Assembly (NCBI GenBank): GCA_028823175.1 | Contig: JAPKBZ010000001.1 | Span: 32,350-96,349, forward strand | From: Myxococcota bacterium | GTDB lineage: Bacteria > Myxococcota_A > UBA9160 > UBA4427 | Length of the DNA: 64,000 nucleotides | Direction: 5' to 3' | Shown: positions 26,335-35,154 of the stretch, in pieces | How the letters are laid out: each line of letters opens with the position of its first letter | How positions within the stretch are numbered: position 1 is the first letter of the stretch | The notes under the pieces: generated by a model | The model's database searches: none | What the model saw: only the letters and a program-made list of their open reading frames with translations | Told to the model about the DNA's origin: nothing | Translations under genes and position numbers: made by a program

Positions 26335-27597
26335 GTGCCTCTACGATGGAGAGCGGATTTGGCCGAGGCCTTCCCATCAGAATCGATGTTGCCGGAGACC
26401 AGCACCCGAGGCCTATCCGGCGCTTTCGAGGCCGCCTGGTTCATCTATTTCTTGACCGGAATTTACGCGGTGGTCGATGAGTACCTGCCCGTCCCGAGTT
26501 TTTATCTCGTGGTTGGCGTCTTCCTCCTCTACTTCGCCCTGGCGCGCCCCATGCATTTGGCCGAGGTCGCGTTGAAGCCCGTTTTTTGGGTCTGGTCTCT
26601 GACCATGCTGATCCCGCTTCTGCTCTATTTCTCTGGGGGGTCTGGGAACCCGTTCGCCTGGTCCTCGGCCACCCTTCGTACCACCGTCTTCGCCGCGTTT
26701 GCGGGTTCGGCCGTCCTCCTCTCCGGCCCAGGAGGCGCCCAGACCCTAAGAACGTCTGCGCGGGTAGCCCTCGCGACGGCGGTGCTGCTGAGCTTCGCAG
26801 ATCTCGTTTTTGAAAATCCCTACAACCGCTCTGAGGGGACGGGTCGAACCTCCGGTCTCTACGCGGATGCGAATACATCGGCGGCGGCGATCGGTGCTCT
26901 GCTGCTCCTTGCGGTCGATGTCACCAAACAGACTTTCAAGGGGATGCTGGTGGTCGGCGTTGCTGTTCTCGCCATCATCTCTACCCAGAGTCGATCAGGC
27001 ATTGGCTTTGCCGCCCTGCTCCTCGCCGCCTACCTCTTCCTGCCGAGGGGGCCCGGCACTCTGTCGGGTGCCGCCCGTGTGGTCATTGGCCTGGTGGGGC
27101 TTGTCTTCATCGTCGGGTTGGTTCTGGTAACCCCTTTATTGATTGACATCGATACGTCCGAGGCTTGGCGCTTTCGATCGCTTCTGACCCTGGACTTCGA
27201 CGACGGATCTTCTCAGGGAAGGGTTGTGAGATTTCAGTTTGCCCTCTCTCAATTCCTGGACAATTTCTGGTCCGGCCGAGGGCTCGGCTCTCCTCGTTTC
27301 TACGGGATTTTTTCGCATAACGCCTTCCTGGAAGTCGCCGTCGAGTACGGAATTGTGGGCCTTATGATCTTCATTTTCCTGATCGGAAACGCCTTTTTTC
27401 GCTGCCTTCGTTTCGGTATCCGAAAGAGCTGGACACCGTTTCTGATTGCCAGCGAGGTCGTCTACTACAGCTTCTTCTCGCATACGGTGCCGCAGTTGCC
27501 GATTTTCGCCGTCTTTTTCGCTGGAGTTCTTGTCGGCACATTTTTTGAGAAGCCCGACCCCGATGATTCTTTGGCCACCCCAGGAGTCCCGGCTTGA
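26335..27597 (+). CDS. O-antigen ligase/polymerase-like membrane protein (Wzy/WaaL type)
   Basis: 420 residues from GTG 26335. ATG 26386 is an alternative. About ten membrane helices. The central segment GRTSGLYADANTSAAAIGAL matches the Wzy_C family signature around the large periplasmic loop, and the loop carries several Arg (STQSRSGIG, DTSEAWRFRSLL, GRGLGSPRFYG) and the His of FSHNAFLEVAVEYG, as in ligases. The family polymerises O-antigen repeat units or joins glycans to lipid A core at the periplasmic face. It is first in a plus-strand run with a sulfotransferase, a uronate epimerase and a deacetylase-like gene, so it probably assembles a charged surface polysaccharide. Confidence 0.87.
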   Translation: MPLRWRADLAEAFPSESMLPETSTRGLSGAFEAAWFIYFLTGIYAVVDEYLPVPSFYLVVGVFLLYFALARPMHLAEVALKPVFWVWSLTMLIPLLLYFSGGSGNPFAWSSATLRTTVFAAFAGSAVLLSGPGGAQTLRTSARVALATAVLLSFADLVFENPYNRSEGTGRTSGLYADANTSAAAIGALLLLAVDVTKQTFKGMLVVGVAVLAIISTQSRSGIGFAALLLAAYLFLPRGPGTLSGAARVVIGLVGLVFIVGLVLVTPLLIDIDTSEAWRFRSLLTLDFDDGSSQGRVVRFQFALSQFLDNFWSGRGLGSPRFYGIFSHNAFLEVAVEYGIVGLMIFIFLIGNAFFRCLRFGIRKSWTPFLIASEVVYYSFFSHTVPQLPIFAVFFAGVLVGTFFEKPDPDDSLATPGVPA

Positions 27598-27685
27598 CGC
27601 TGCCGGGTTCGCGCCGCCACGACTCTCGGGCGGTCTCACGAGAGGGCTGGGCAGGGTGGCGTGGCTTGGAGGCTTCGCCCCTCTC

Positions 27686-28429
27686 ATGATTTACGTCATT
27701 CTCGGCATGCATAAATCGGGGACTACGCTGGTATCCCAGCTTCTCCATCGCTCCGGAATCGATATGGGCGAAGATTTCGAGAATGGGAAGAGCTACGACC
27801 AGGGCAACCAATGGGAGCGCCGGGAAGCTTTTCTGATCAACCTGGGCTTGGTCGGCTGTCGTGAGGAGGATTATTTTAGTCTCGATCACTACCGCGAAGT
27901 TGAATCCCCGCTGCAGCCAGCCCAGGAAAAGGCGATGCGCGCGATGCTTGATTCTATGGGAGCGGCGAGCGGCTCCTGGGGGTTCAAAGAACCGTTGACC
28001 TGCTTGACGTATAAGCAGTGGCGGCAGGTGCTTCCTCCGCACCGGGTGATCGGCGTCTACAGGAACCCAGCCGAGGTGATCAATCACTATCGTCGCCCGT
28101 TTCGCTGGCGTCCCCTTCACGATCTCACTGTAGCTTGGCGGGCTCTTCGGGCCTGGTCGAATTATAATCGAGGCATGCTGAGAGCCGTAGAGGGGCTGGG
28201 TGCGGACGCCCTTTTGGTTCGCTACGAAGATCTAATGACGGGCGAGTCCGATTATTCGAAACTCCAAGAGTTCGTTGAGAAACCCCTAGTCGACGTCCGC
28301 AGCCCCGCGCAGTATCGTGCTCGTGCTCGCTACCCGTTCTTTGGGGTTCTCGATCGAGCCGCCGGGATCGCTTCGGGGGAGAGGCCTTCCAGGGTTTTCG
28401 AGGAATTGGAGGCAATGGGGAAGAGATGA
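27686..28429 (+). CDS. Sulfotransferase-family protein
   Basis: 247 residues from ATG 27686. The frame is open upstream, so a slightly longer protein is possible. The start [20 protein letters not shown] contains the PAPS 5'-phosphosulfate loop (KSGTT), and the 3'-phosphate region fits [14 protein letters not shown]. Such enzymes transfer sulfate from PAPS to hydroxyls of sugars or lipids. The stop overlaps the epimerase start (ATGA), indicating translational coupling. Together with the epimerase it suggests a sulfated uronate-containing glycan. Glycan as acceptor is inference. Confidence 0.85.
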   Translation: MIYVILGMHKSGTTLVSQLLHRSGIDMGEDFENGKSYDQGNQWERREAFLINLGLVGCREEDYFSLDHYREVESPLQPAQEKAMRAMLDSMGAASGSWGFKEPLTCLTYKQWRQVLPPHRVIGVYRNPAEVINHYRRPFRWRPLHDLTVAWRALRAWSNYNRGMLRAVEGLGADALLVRYEDLMTGESDYSKLQEFVEKPLVDVRSPAQYRARARYPFFGVLDRAAGIASGERPSRVFEELEAMGKR

Positions 28430-29433
28430 AAGTTCTCGTGACAGGCACCGCGGGTTTTATCGGTTCCGCGCTCGCTCACTATCTGCTTGAGCGCGGCGAT
28501 GAGGTCATTGGGGTCGATAACCTCAACGACTATTACGACGTCCGCCTGAAACATTCGCGACTAGAACGCCTTGCCCATCATTCGGGCTTCGTGGACCTTC
28601 GCTTCGATATCGAAAACGCGGAAGCACTGTCCAAGGCCTTCTCCGATCATCGGCCGGATCGGGTGGTGAACTTGGCCGCCCAGGCGGGGGTTCGGTACTC
28701 ATTGGAGAATCCCCAAGCCTATGTTTCTGCGAACCTGGTGGGGTTCGTCAATATTCTCGAGGCCTGCAGGTACAACGAGGTGGAGCATCTCGTCTATGCA
28801 TCGAGTAGCTCGGTTTATGGCGCCAATACCCATGTTCCTTTTTCGGTGCACGACAATGTAGACCACCCGATCAGCTTGTACGCAGCCTCGAAGAAGGCCA
28901 ATGAGCTGATGGCGCATACCTATAGTCACCTTTTCGGGCTCCCCACGACGGGGCTTCGATTCTTTACGGTGTACGGTCCCTGGGGACGCCCGGATATGTC
29001 GCTGTTCCTATTTACCCGAAAAATTCTCGCGGGCGAGCCCATCGACGTATTCAACTATGGAAATCATCGGCGCGATTTCACCTATATTGACGACATCGTC
29101 GAAGGCGTCGTGCGAACCCTTGACCAGGTGGCGTCTCCAAACCCTGAATGGTCAAGCGATCAGCCCGACTCGGCGACGAGCCTGGCTCCGTATCGGCTCT
29201 ACAATATCGGAAGCAATAACCCAGTCGAACTTCTCCGCTTTATCGAGTTGATCGAGGAAAATCTGGGGCTCAAGGCAGAGAAGAACCTTCTGCCCTTGCA
29301 GCCTGGCGACGTTCCGGAGACCGTTGCGGACGTCGATGCCCTGGTCGAGGATGTTGGTTATAAGCCCGCAACACCGGTTGAGGTGGGAATCTCAAGATTC
29401 ATCGAATGGTACCGGGACTATTACGGGGTCTAG
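28426..29433 (+). CDS. UDP-glucuronate 4-epimerase
   Basis: 335 residues. Short-chain dehydrogenase/reductase of the extended type: NAD-binding GTAGFIG at the start, [39 protein letters not shown] and the catalytic YAASKKANE. The combination [18 protein letters not shown] and [13 protein letters not shown] is characteristic of UDP-glucuronate 4-epimerases (CapI/LspL/GAE), which interconvert UDP-GlcA and UDP-GalA in the cytoplasm. Length is normal. The start codon overlaps the sulfotransferase stop. It should supply galacturonate for the polysaccharide made by this operon. Confidence 0.93.
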   Translation: MKVLVTGTAGFIGSALAHYLLERGDEVIGVDNLNDYYDVRLKHSRLERLAHHSGFVDLRFDIENAEALSKAFSDHRPDRVVNLAAQAGVRYSLENPQAYVSANLVGFVNILEACRYNEVEHLVYASSSSVYGANTHVPFSVHDNVDHPISLYAASKKANELMAHTYSHLFGLPTTGLRFFTVYGPWGRPDMSLFLFTRKILAGEPIDVFNYGNHRRDFTYIDDIVEGVVRTLDQVASPNPEWSSDQPDSATSLAPYRLYNIGSNNPVELLRFIELIEENLGLKAEKNLLPLQPGDVPETVADVDALVEDVGYKPATPVEVGISRFIEWYRDYYGV

Positions 29434-29479
29434 CCAGGGCCAATCTCGGGAACCAGACCCGAAGGCTCGTGGGGGAACG

Positions 29480-30313
29480 ATGAGATTCGTGATTCGCGAC
29501 GATGATCCTTCGGCGATGACCCTCCCCGATGAGTTGGAGGCGTGTTGGGGGGGGATCTGGGACTCGATTCCCGTGGGATTATCCGTGACCCCTTTTCGGA
29601 TTCCTGGCACTGGGCTCGGGGTTCCCGAGGCGTATTACGGCGGAGAAGAGCCGATCCCTTTGGAAGAAAATCAGCCTCTCATTCGTTTTCTTCGCGAGTT
29701 GATTCGCGCGGGAAAAGTTGATGTTGCCATGCATGGGTACAACCACACTCGGCCCCAGGGAAAACCCGAGTATGTCGCCGGTGAGGATCTTGCGAAAAAG
29801 ACTCGCGATGGTCGGGCGTATCTCGAATCTGTTCTGGAGTGCGAGGTGACTACTTTCGTGCCGCCCAATAATGGCATGGGGCTTGAGGGTTTTCGGGCAG
29901 TCGCAGCCGCCGGCATGAATGTCGTCAACAACCAACCCTATGGGCGGCTTCTCGGCCTTCCGAAATCTCCTTCGGCTCTTGCGGATTTCGTCCTCGCCGG
30001 CGGATATGCGCTGAGGCGAAAATGGGGAAGATCCTCCCCCTTCGAGGTCCAGTCCTTCGCTCGCTTCAAGCAGGCTCCCTACCAGACGGTGGGGCCCGAA
30101 GCCGATCTAGGGATGCTCAAGCATATTTTCGAGCGTTGCCATGCGGCGGGCGGACTCTTCGTTCTGGCGACCCACTACCATGCATTCGATCGCCAACTCG
30201 TCGGGGGTGAGACCGTTCGGCAGGCCATCGAGGAGCTCGTCGAGATGGCGAGAAGGGCAGGGGATGTCGAGTTCCAGAGCTATCGGCAGGTATGGCGGCC
30301 AGCGCCCAGCTGA
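29480..30313 (+). CDS. Polysaccharide-deacetylase-like (DUF2334-type) protein
   Basis: 277 residues from ATG 29480, with GGGGGA upstream. The start RFVIRDDDPSA has the acidic metal motif and AMHGYNHT has the HxxxH pair of the NodB/polysaccharide-deacetylase (beta/alpha) barrel. FVPPNNG and LATHYHAF fit later active-site loops. Family 4 esterases of this fold remove N- or O-acetyl groups from glycans using a divalent metal. There is no signal peptide, so it may act on cytoplasmic precursors. It lies 46 bp after the epimerase and is the last gene of the operon, ending 6 bp from the convergent exonuclease gene. Confidence 0.75.
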   Translation: MRFVIRDDDPSAMTLPDELEACWGGIWDSIPVGLSVTPFRIPGTGLGVPEAYYGGEEPIPLEENQPLIRFLRELIRAGKVDVAMHGYNHTRPQGKPEYVAGEDLAKKTRDGRAYLESVLECEVTTFVPPNNGMGLEGFRAVAAAGMNVVNNQPYGRLLGLPKSPSALADFVLAGGYALRRKWGRSSPFEVQSFARFKQAPYQTVGPEADLGMLKHIFERCHAAGGLFVLATHYHAFDRQLVGGETVRQAIEELVEMARRAGDVEFQSYRQVWRPAPS

Positions 30314-30319
30314 ACTCGC

Positions 30320-31093
30320 TTAGCTGAGTGTTGCAATGACCGGTGCGTGATCCGATGCGGTCATGTCGTCCTTCTTTTTGCGCCATTCGCGATCGATGCT
30401 GACGTCTTCCAACCGGTTCATAATGCTCTGCGTGCCGAGTAAAAAGTCTATGCGAAGTCCGTGGCCCCGGTGGAACGATCCCCCGCGATAATCCCACCAC
30501 GAGAAGGCCTTCTCGGTGGGGTATTTCTTCCGAAAAAGGTCGCTTAGCCCCCAATCCACCACGGCTTGGAGTCGCTCGATTTCTGCATCGGTATGGAAGA
30601 TCGACCCGCTCGCGCCCTCGCCCTGCCAACCGTCCAGAGCCGTAGGACAGATGTTGAAATCACCGCAGAGGACGAGGTCAGAGCTCGGGTTGTGCTCTTG
30701 TTTGAGGTAGTCGGTCAGGCCTTGGTACCAGGCGAGCTTGCGCGCGTAGTCCGCGTGGTCGAGGTTCTTACCGTTCGGGCAGTAAACGGTGCTGAACTCG
30801 ATCCCCGAAACCCGGGCGCTAATCAGGCGGGCACCGAAATCCGCTTGGCCCGGAAGCCCCCGGGCACTGACCTCGGGCGCATCGCGACTCAGAATCGCCA
30901 CGCCATTCCAGGCTTTTTGGCCATGACTGACCGCGTGATAGCCGACCTCCTCGAACGCAGAAGAGGGGAATTGGTCGTCGGTCAGCTTGAGTTCCTGGAG
31001 TCCCACGACATCGGGTTGACGTTCGCTCAACCATGCGAGCACGAAGTCCAGGCGGGCTCGCAGTCCGTTGATATTCCAGGTGGCAATCTTCAT
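30320..31093 (-). CDS. xth: Exodeoxyribonuclease III
   Basis: 257 residues, normal length. Starts with IATWNINGLRARL, then the metal-binding Glu in GLQELKLTD, NGVAILSR, LCGDFNICPTALD and the catalytic His in ASDHAPVIATL. These are the conserved blocks of ExoIII/AP endonucleases, which cut abasic sites and degrade 3' ends during base-excision repair. It stands alone on the minus strand, convergent with the deacetylase-like gene. The 31094-31376 gap upstream shows no coding frame I can support. Confidence 0.95.
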   Translation of the reverse strand: MKIATWNINGLRARLDFVLAWLSERQPDVVGLQELKLTDDQFPSSAFEEVGYHAVSHGQKAWNGVAILSRDAPEVSARGLPGQADFGARLISARVSGIEFSTVYCPNGKNLDHADYARKLAWYQGLTDYLKQEHNPSSDLVLCGDFNICPTALDGWQGEGASGSIFHTDAEIERLQAVVDWGLSDLFRKKYPTEKAFSWWDYRGGSFHRGHGLRIDFLLGTQSIMNRLEDVSIDREWRKKKDDMTASDHAPVIATLS

Positions 31094-31376
31094 AAGCGTT
31101 TCCCTACTGGCCGTGGGTTTCTGCCTTCGGCGGTTTGAGCCCCGGTTGGCTTCGAGGGAATGTAGCGATTCGGAAGGCAGAAGTGGGCTCGCCTTGCTCC
31201 AGGGGATTATCTCTCGAGCACCGCGAGATTTCGTATCCCAGGGAGACTGCCTTCAGCCGAGATGAGACATTTTAGCAAGCCCGTCGAGCCCCTATCCTGC
31301 TGCCTCGAAGGGGATGGGGAGGGGTATCCAGCTCGGCGGATTTTTGGATCGTTCCGGGTTGTGGCATCATGCCGAC

Positions 31377-32645
31377 ATGACCGGTGCCATCCCCCCTTCA
31401 AGCGACCCCTATGCAAACCCGGAACTCTTCCGGTTTGTAGGCAGCATGGAGGGCGTTCCTGATTTCGTCGATCTGGCCGAGACACCCGCCGAGCGCGCGG
31501 CTCGTGGAGGGTGGCGCGCTTCGGGCCACTCGCGGCTCGAAGCCATGGGAAGAATTGCGCCCGGGCTTCTGTTGGCTTTTCTACTCGCGGTGGTCGGCCG
31601 CTGGGTTTCAGGCTGGCTAGGAGGCGGCTTGCTGGGCCTCGAAAAGTCTCCGGTTTCGCCGATCTTGATCGCGATTCTGGGGGGGCTGGTCATTCGCAAC
31701 ACGCTTGGGCTGCCCTCGGTCTACGAATCCGGTCTACAACTTTGTTTGAAAAAGATCCTGCGCATCGGCGTTGCACTCCTCGGGATCCGTCTGAGTCTCG
31801 CTGGTGTGGGCAGTATCGGCCTTGCAGCGCTGCCCATCATCGTCGCTTGCATCGTCTCGGCGCTGGCCGTTGTAAGTTGGGTCAGCCGGGCGCTCTCGCT
31901 TCCGAGTCGTCTGGGGATTCTCGTCGCCGTCGGAACGGCGATCTGTGGAAATACGGCGATTGTGGCAACGGGTCCCGTGATTAAGGCAAGCGAAGATGAG
32001 ATTGCCTACGCAGTGGGAACGATCACGGTCTTCGGGCTGGTTGCATTGATCGTCTACCCCTTCGTGGCGCATGCGGTTTTCGGGGGCGACAGCTTCCTGG
32101 TGGGGCTCTTCCTGGGGACGGCGATTCACGACACCGCGCAGGTGGCAGGCGCGGGGCTCCTCTACGGACAACAATTCGCGGCCCCGGATGTCCTGGATAT
32201 CGCAACGGTGACCAAGCTGGTCCGCAATATATTCATGATCGCCGTCATTCCGCTGATGGCCCTTGTCTACCAGCGGGGTGAGTCCAACGCCGATGGCAAG
32301 CCCGGGGTTCCGTATCGCGACCTGATCCCCGTATTCGTCCTCGGGTTTATCGGGATGGCCTGCCTGAGAAGCCTAGGCGATATGGGTGAAGTTCCGTGGG
32401 GAGGTCTCATCTCTGCCGAGCGGTGGCAGGGAATGATCGAGGGCGCTTCGACGCTTTCGGCCTGGTGCCTCACGGTTGCCATGGCGTCGGTCGGGCTGGG
32501 GACGCAACTTTCCCGGCTGCAGGGGCTGGGCCTGAGGCCTTTGTTGGCGGGGCTCGTAGCCGCGTTGGTCGTTGGGCTCATCAGTGGGGGGCTGTTGCTG
32601 GCCTTCGGAAGCCAACTCGCTTCGATCGGCCTTTCGACGGGGTAG
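31377..32645 (+). CDS. YeiH-family (UPF0324) putative anion exporter
   Basis: 422 residues from ATG 31377. A soluble N-terminal lead of about 60 residues precedes roughly ten helices. Family-typical blocks are SPILIAILGGLVIRN, KKILRIGVALLGIRLSL, VGTAICGNTAIVA, FLGTAIHDTAQVAGAG and VTKLVRNIFMI. These identify the UPF0324/YeiH family, annotated as putative sulfate exporters, though substrates are little tested. It is plausible in a cell with sulfotransferase and sulfatase-type genes, but no regulator is adjacent. Confidence 0.9.
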   Translation: MTGAIPPSSDPYANPELFRFVGSMEGVPDFVDLAETPAERAARGGWRASGHSRLEAMGRIAPGLLLAFLLAVVGRWVSGWLGGGLLGLEKSPVSPILIAILGGLVIRNTLGLPSVYESGLQLCLKKILRIGVALLGIRLSLAGVGSIGLAALPIIVACIVSALAVVSWVSRALSLPSRLGILVAVGTAICGNTAIVATGPVIKASEDEIAYAVGTITVFGLVALIVYPFVAHAVFGGDSFLVGLFLGTAIHDTAQVAGAGLLYGQQFAAPDVLDIATVTKLVRNIFMIAVIPLMALVYQRGESNADGKPGVPYRDLIPVFVLGFIGMACLRSLGDMGEVPWGGLISAERWQGMIEGASTLSAWCLTVAMASVGLGTQLSRLQGLGLRPLLAGLVAALVVGLISGGLLLAFGSQLASIGLSTG

Positions 32646-32735
32646 CTTCCGCCAGCCGGTTGTGGAGAGCACCGGGCATTCGCCGGTGAGTCCGACTAGA
32701 ATCGACTGGGCGTCAGCTATCGAAAGGGATCTATT

Positions 32736-33917
32736 ATGCCGGGTGCCTTGCAGGGCTTTCGCATCATCGACGTGAGTCAGGTGATTTCCGGCCCGCTCGC
32801 GACGAGAATTCTCGCGGATCAGGGCGCCGACGTGATCAAGGTCGAGCCGCCTTCCGGGGATATCCTCCGCCATATGGGAGGCATTAATGGCTTGTCGCCG
32901 ACCTTTACGACAACGAATCGAAGTAAGCGTTCTGTTGTTCTCGACTTGAAGGACGAGGCCGGGCTCGAGATTTTGCGCGATATGGTGGCCGGGGCGGACG
33001 TCTTCATTCAGAATAGTCGACCCGGGATCGCTGAACGGATGGGGATGGGGGAAGAAGAGTTCAGGGCCATCAACCCCAAACTGATCTATGTGTCGATCAG
33101 CGGCTTCGGGGAAAAGGGTCCCTACAGCCACAAGCGTGTTTATGATCCGCTGATTCAGGGAATGTCCACCTTGACCGATATTCAGTCGGGGGAGGGCGAC
33201 CGACCCAAGCTGGTCCGTGTCATCGTGCCCGATAAGGTGACAGCACTGACTGCCGCCCAGAGCATCACCGCAGCACTTCTCGCTCGTGAGCGCACGGGCG
33301 AAGGGCAGCATATTCGCCTCTCTATGCTGGATGCGGTCTTGGCTTTTGTGTGGCCGGAGGCGATGGCGTATCACACATTCATCTCTCCGGACGTGCCGAA
33401 GACCAAACCCGTGGCTCGCCGGGATCTGGTCTACGATACGGCCGACGGATATATCATCGCTTCGACCGTCGCCCATCGGGAGTGGCAGGCTTTCTGCCGC
33501 GCTGCGGAGCGCACCGAGTGGCTGGAAGATCCACGGTTCCAGAACACCGCGGGACTGGTGACCCATGCGAAAGAGCGCCTCGATCTGATGGCCGAAGTCC
33601 TGAAGACTCGCACGACGCAGGATTGGCTCGAGGCCCTCGATCGGGAAGACGTTCCGTGTGCCCCGATATTGAGGCGGGACGATGTTCACTTGCATCCCCA
33701 GGTGCAAGCCAATGGAATCATCGTTGAGCAGGAGCACCCGGTCGCGGGTTTGGTTCGTCAGCCGAGGCCGGCGGAGCAGATGGATGGAACACCTTCGGAA
33801 ATTTCTCGCCCCGCTCCGACTCTGGGGCAGCATACAGAAGAGGTCCTGGCCGAATTTGGCGTGGACAGTAAGAGGATCGAAGCGTTGAGGGCACGCGGAG
33901 TGCTAGGGGGAAGCTAG
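32736..33917 (+). CDS. Family III (CaiB/BaiF) CoA-transferase
   Basis: 393 residues, the usual single-domain length. Features include RIIDVSQVISGPLATRILAD, GADVIKVEPP, SISGFGEKGPYSHKR and the catalytic Asp in GQHIRLSMLDAVLAF. It transfers CoA between organic acids in the cytoplasm, but the acids are unknown. The GST gene begins 2 bp after its stop, so the two are almost certainly co-transcribed. That hints at handling of a reactive or xenobiotic-like acid, which is inference. Confidence 0.93.
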   Translation: MPGALQGFRIIDVSQVISGPLATRILADQGADVIKVEPPSGDILRHMGGINGLSPTFTTTNRSKRSVVLDLKDEAGLEILRDMVAGADVFIQNSRPGIAERMGMGEEEFRAINPKLIYVSISGFGEKGPYSHKRVYDPLIQGMSTLTDIQSGEGDRPKLVRVIVPDKVTALTAAQSITAALLARERTGEGQHIRLSMLDAVLAFVWPEAMAYHTFISPDVPKTKPVARRDLVYDTADGYIIASTVAHREWQAFCRAAERTEWLEDPRFQNTAGLVTHAKERLDLMAEVLKTRTTQDWLEALDREDVPCAPILRRDDVHLHPQVQANGIIVEQEHPVAGLVRQPRPAEQMDGTPSEISRPAPTLGQHTEEVLAEFGVDSKRIEALRARGVLGGS

Positions 33918-33919
33918 GA

Positions 33920-34579
33920 GTGGCGACCAGCGAACGAAGAGTCTGGGGAGTGGGGACGCCCCGAACCATGCGGGCACATTGGATGCTCGCCGAACTCGGC
34001 CTCGATTACGAGTTCCACGAAATTCTCCCGCGCACCGAAGGTATGGAGGGGGAGGCTTTTAAATCGCTCAACCACCGCGGAAAAATTCCAGTCTTCGAAG
34101 ATGGAGAATTGGTGATTGGCGAAAGTGGAGCCATCGTTTTCTACCTTGCGGATCATTACCGAGACAGGCGCAGCCTCGCTCCTCTGCCGGGGAGCCCAGA
34201 ACGGGCCGTCTTCGATGATCTCTGCTTCTTTACACTGACTGAACTAGACGCCGTCCTCTACATCATCCGCAGGCATGCCGGGCTTCCCGAGGTCTATGGT
34301 GAGTCGCCGGTGGCGGTCAGATCTGCCGGAGAGTATTTCCTGCGCCAGGTGGGCGAGATGGACCGTCGCCTTGATGATGGCCGCCCTTTTCTCATGGGCG
34401 ACGAATTTTCTGCGGCTGACCTTCTCCTGGAGACCTGCCTCGGATGGGCACAGGTGGTCGGTCTTGAGATCTCCCCCCTCCTGGGTAGGTATAGGCAGTC
34501 GATTTCCCAGCGAGAGTCCTACGCTCAAGCCTTCGATCGCAATTATCCGCCTTCGACTGCACATCTGCGAGCGAATTAG
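33920..34579 (+). CDS. Glutathione S-transferase family protein
   Basis: 219 residues from a GTG with TAGGAG upstream. The N-terminal thioredoxin-like domain (WGVGTPRTMRAHWMLAELGL, GKIPVFEDGELVIGESGAI with the cis-Pro after KI and the glutathione-binding ES pair) and the helical C-terminal domain (FLMGDEFSAADLLLETCL) are both complete. The candidate catalytic residue near the N-terminus is Thr or Ser rather than Tyr. It may conjugate or isomerise a small electrophile. It is coupled to the upstream CoA-transferase. Confidence 0.9.
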   Translation: MATSERRVWGVGTPRTMRAHWMLAELGLDYEFHEILPRTEGMEGEAFKSLNHRGKIPVFEDGELVIGESGAIVFYLADHYRDRRSLAPLPGSPERAVFDDLCFFTLTELDAVLYIIRRHAGLPEVYGESPVAVRSAGEYFLRQVGEMDRRLDDGRPFLMGDEFSAADLLLETCLGWAQVVGLEISPLLGRYRQSISQRESYAQAFDRNYPPSTAHLRAN

Positions 34580-34686
34580 TGGGTTCCCTGCCCGGGTAGC
34601 CCTCGATCGCCTAGTTTTCTTGGCGGCAGGTGTTTACACCGAACGAGTTGATCCGGCTCCCGAACGATAAAATCAAGGAGGTAATA

Positions 34687-35067
34687 ATGGTCCACTTCAT
34701 GTCTTCTTTTCGACCCCAGGTTTATGCGCTTCTTCGGATAGTTCTCGGACTTCTGTTTGCGTTACACGGGGCACAGAAGTTCGGAATCATACTCGACGTT
34801 CATCCCGGAACTCCGGACTTCGTGACCTACGTTGCAGGGCCAATCGAAATCGTAGCTGGTCTTATGATTGCGATTGGTTTTATGACCCACTGGGCGGCTT
34901 TTCTCGCGAGTGGGCTGATGGCGGCGGCCTATTGGATGGCTCATGGAATGACCGCTTTTCTTCCCCAAGAAAATGGGGGTGAGTTGGCAGCGCTCTATTG
35001 CTTCGCGTTCCTCTTTATTTCAGCCGAGGGGTCGGGAATCTGGAGTTTTGACGCCTTGAGAAAATGA
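34687..35067 (+). CDS. DoxX-family membrane protein
   Basis: 126 residues from ATG 34687, chosen because of a near-perfect AAGGAGGT site 6 nt upstream. Longer starts are open. Four helices with LLRIVLGLLFALHGAQKFG at the first, GPIEIVAGLMIAIG and HWAAFLASGLMAAAYWMAHG later match DoxX (PF07681). Members are linked to redox homeostasis or thiosulfate:quinone reduction, but most, including this one, have no assigned reaction. Confidence 0.9.
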   Translation: MVHFMSSFRPQVYALLRIVLGLLFALHGAQKFGIILDVHPGTPDFVTYVAGPIEIVAGLMIAIGFMTHWAAFLASGLMAAAYWMAHGMTAFLPQENGGELAALYCFAFLFISAEGSGIWSFDALRK

Positions 35068-35126
35068 CGCAGAAGACGCAGCGCCCTTTCAAATCGGATC
35101 TCTCGAGTTGAGTGGCGATGACCCGC

Positions 35127-35141
35127 CCGAACTTCGTTCGG
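35127..35141. terminator. Small hairpin between convergent genes
   Basis: CCGAAC pairs with GTTCGG over a TTC loop in the 87-bp gap between the DoxX gene and the convergent DUF3604 gene. It is short and lacks a T-run, so this is a weak call. Confidence 0.3.
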
Positions 35142-35154
35142 TGGTCGGTGGCGT

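Noticed and set aside
26335..30313. Complete Wzx/Wzy-dependent O-antigen locus
   Set aside because: No flippase, chain-length regulator or initiating phosphoglycosyltransferase is seen here, so a full locus cannot be claimed.
30305..30325. CAGCT/AGCTG inverted repeat between convergent genes
   Set aside because: Five base pairs with a 10-nt loop lying partly in coding sequence; likely chance.
32660..32695. Hairpin CACCGG/CCGGTG between the YeiH and CoA-transferase genes
   Set aside because: Only 6 bp with a 7-nt loop and no T-run; too weak to call a terminator.
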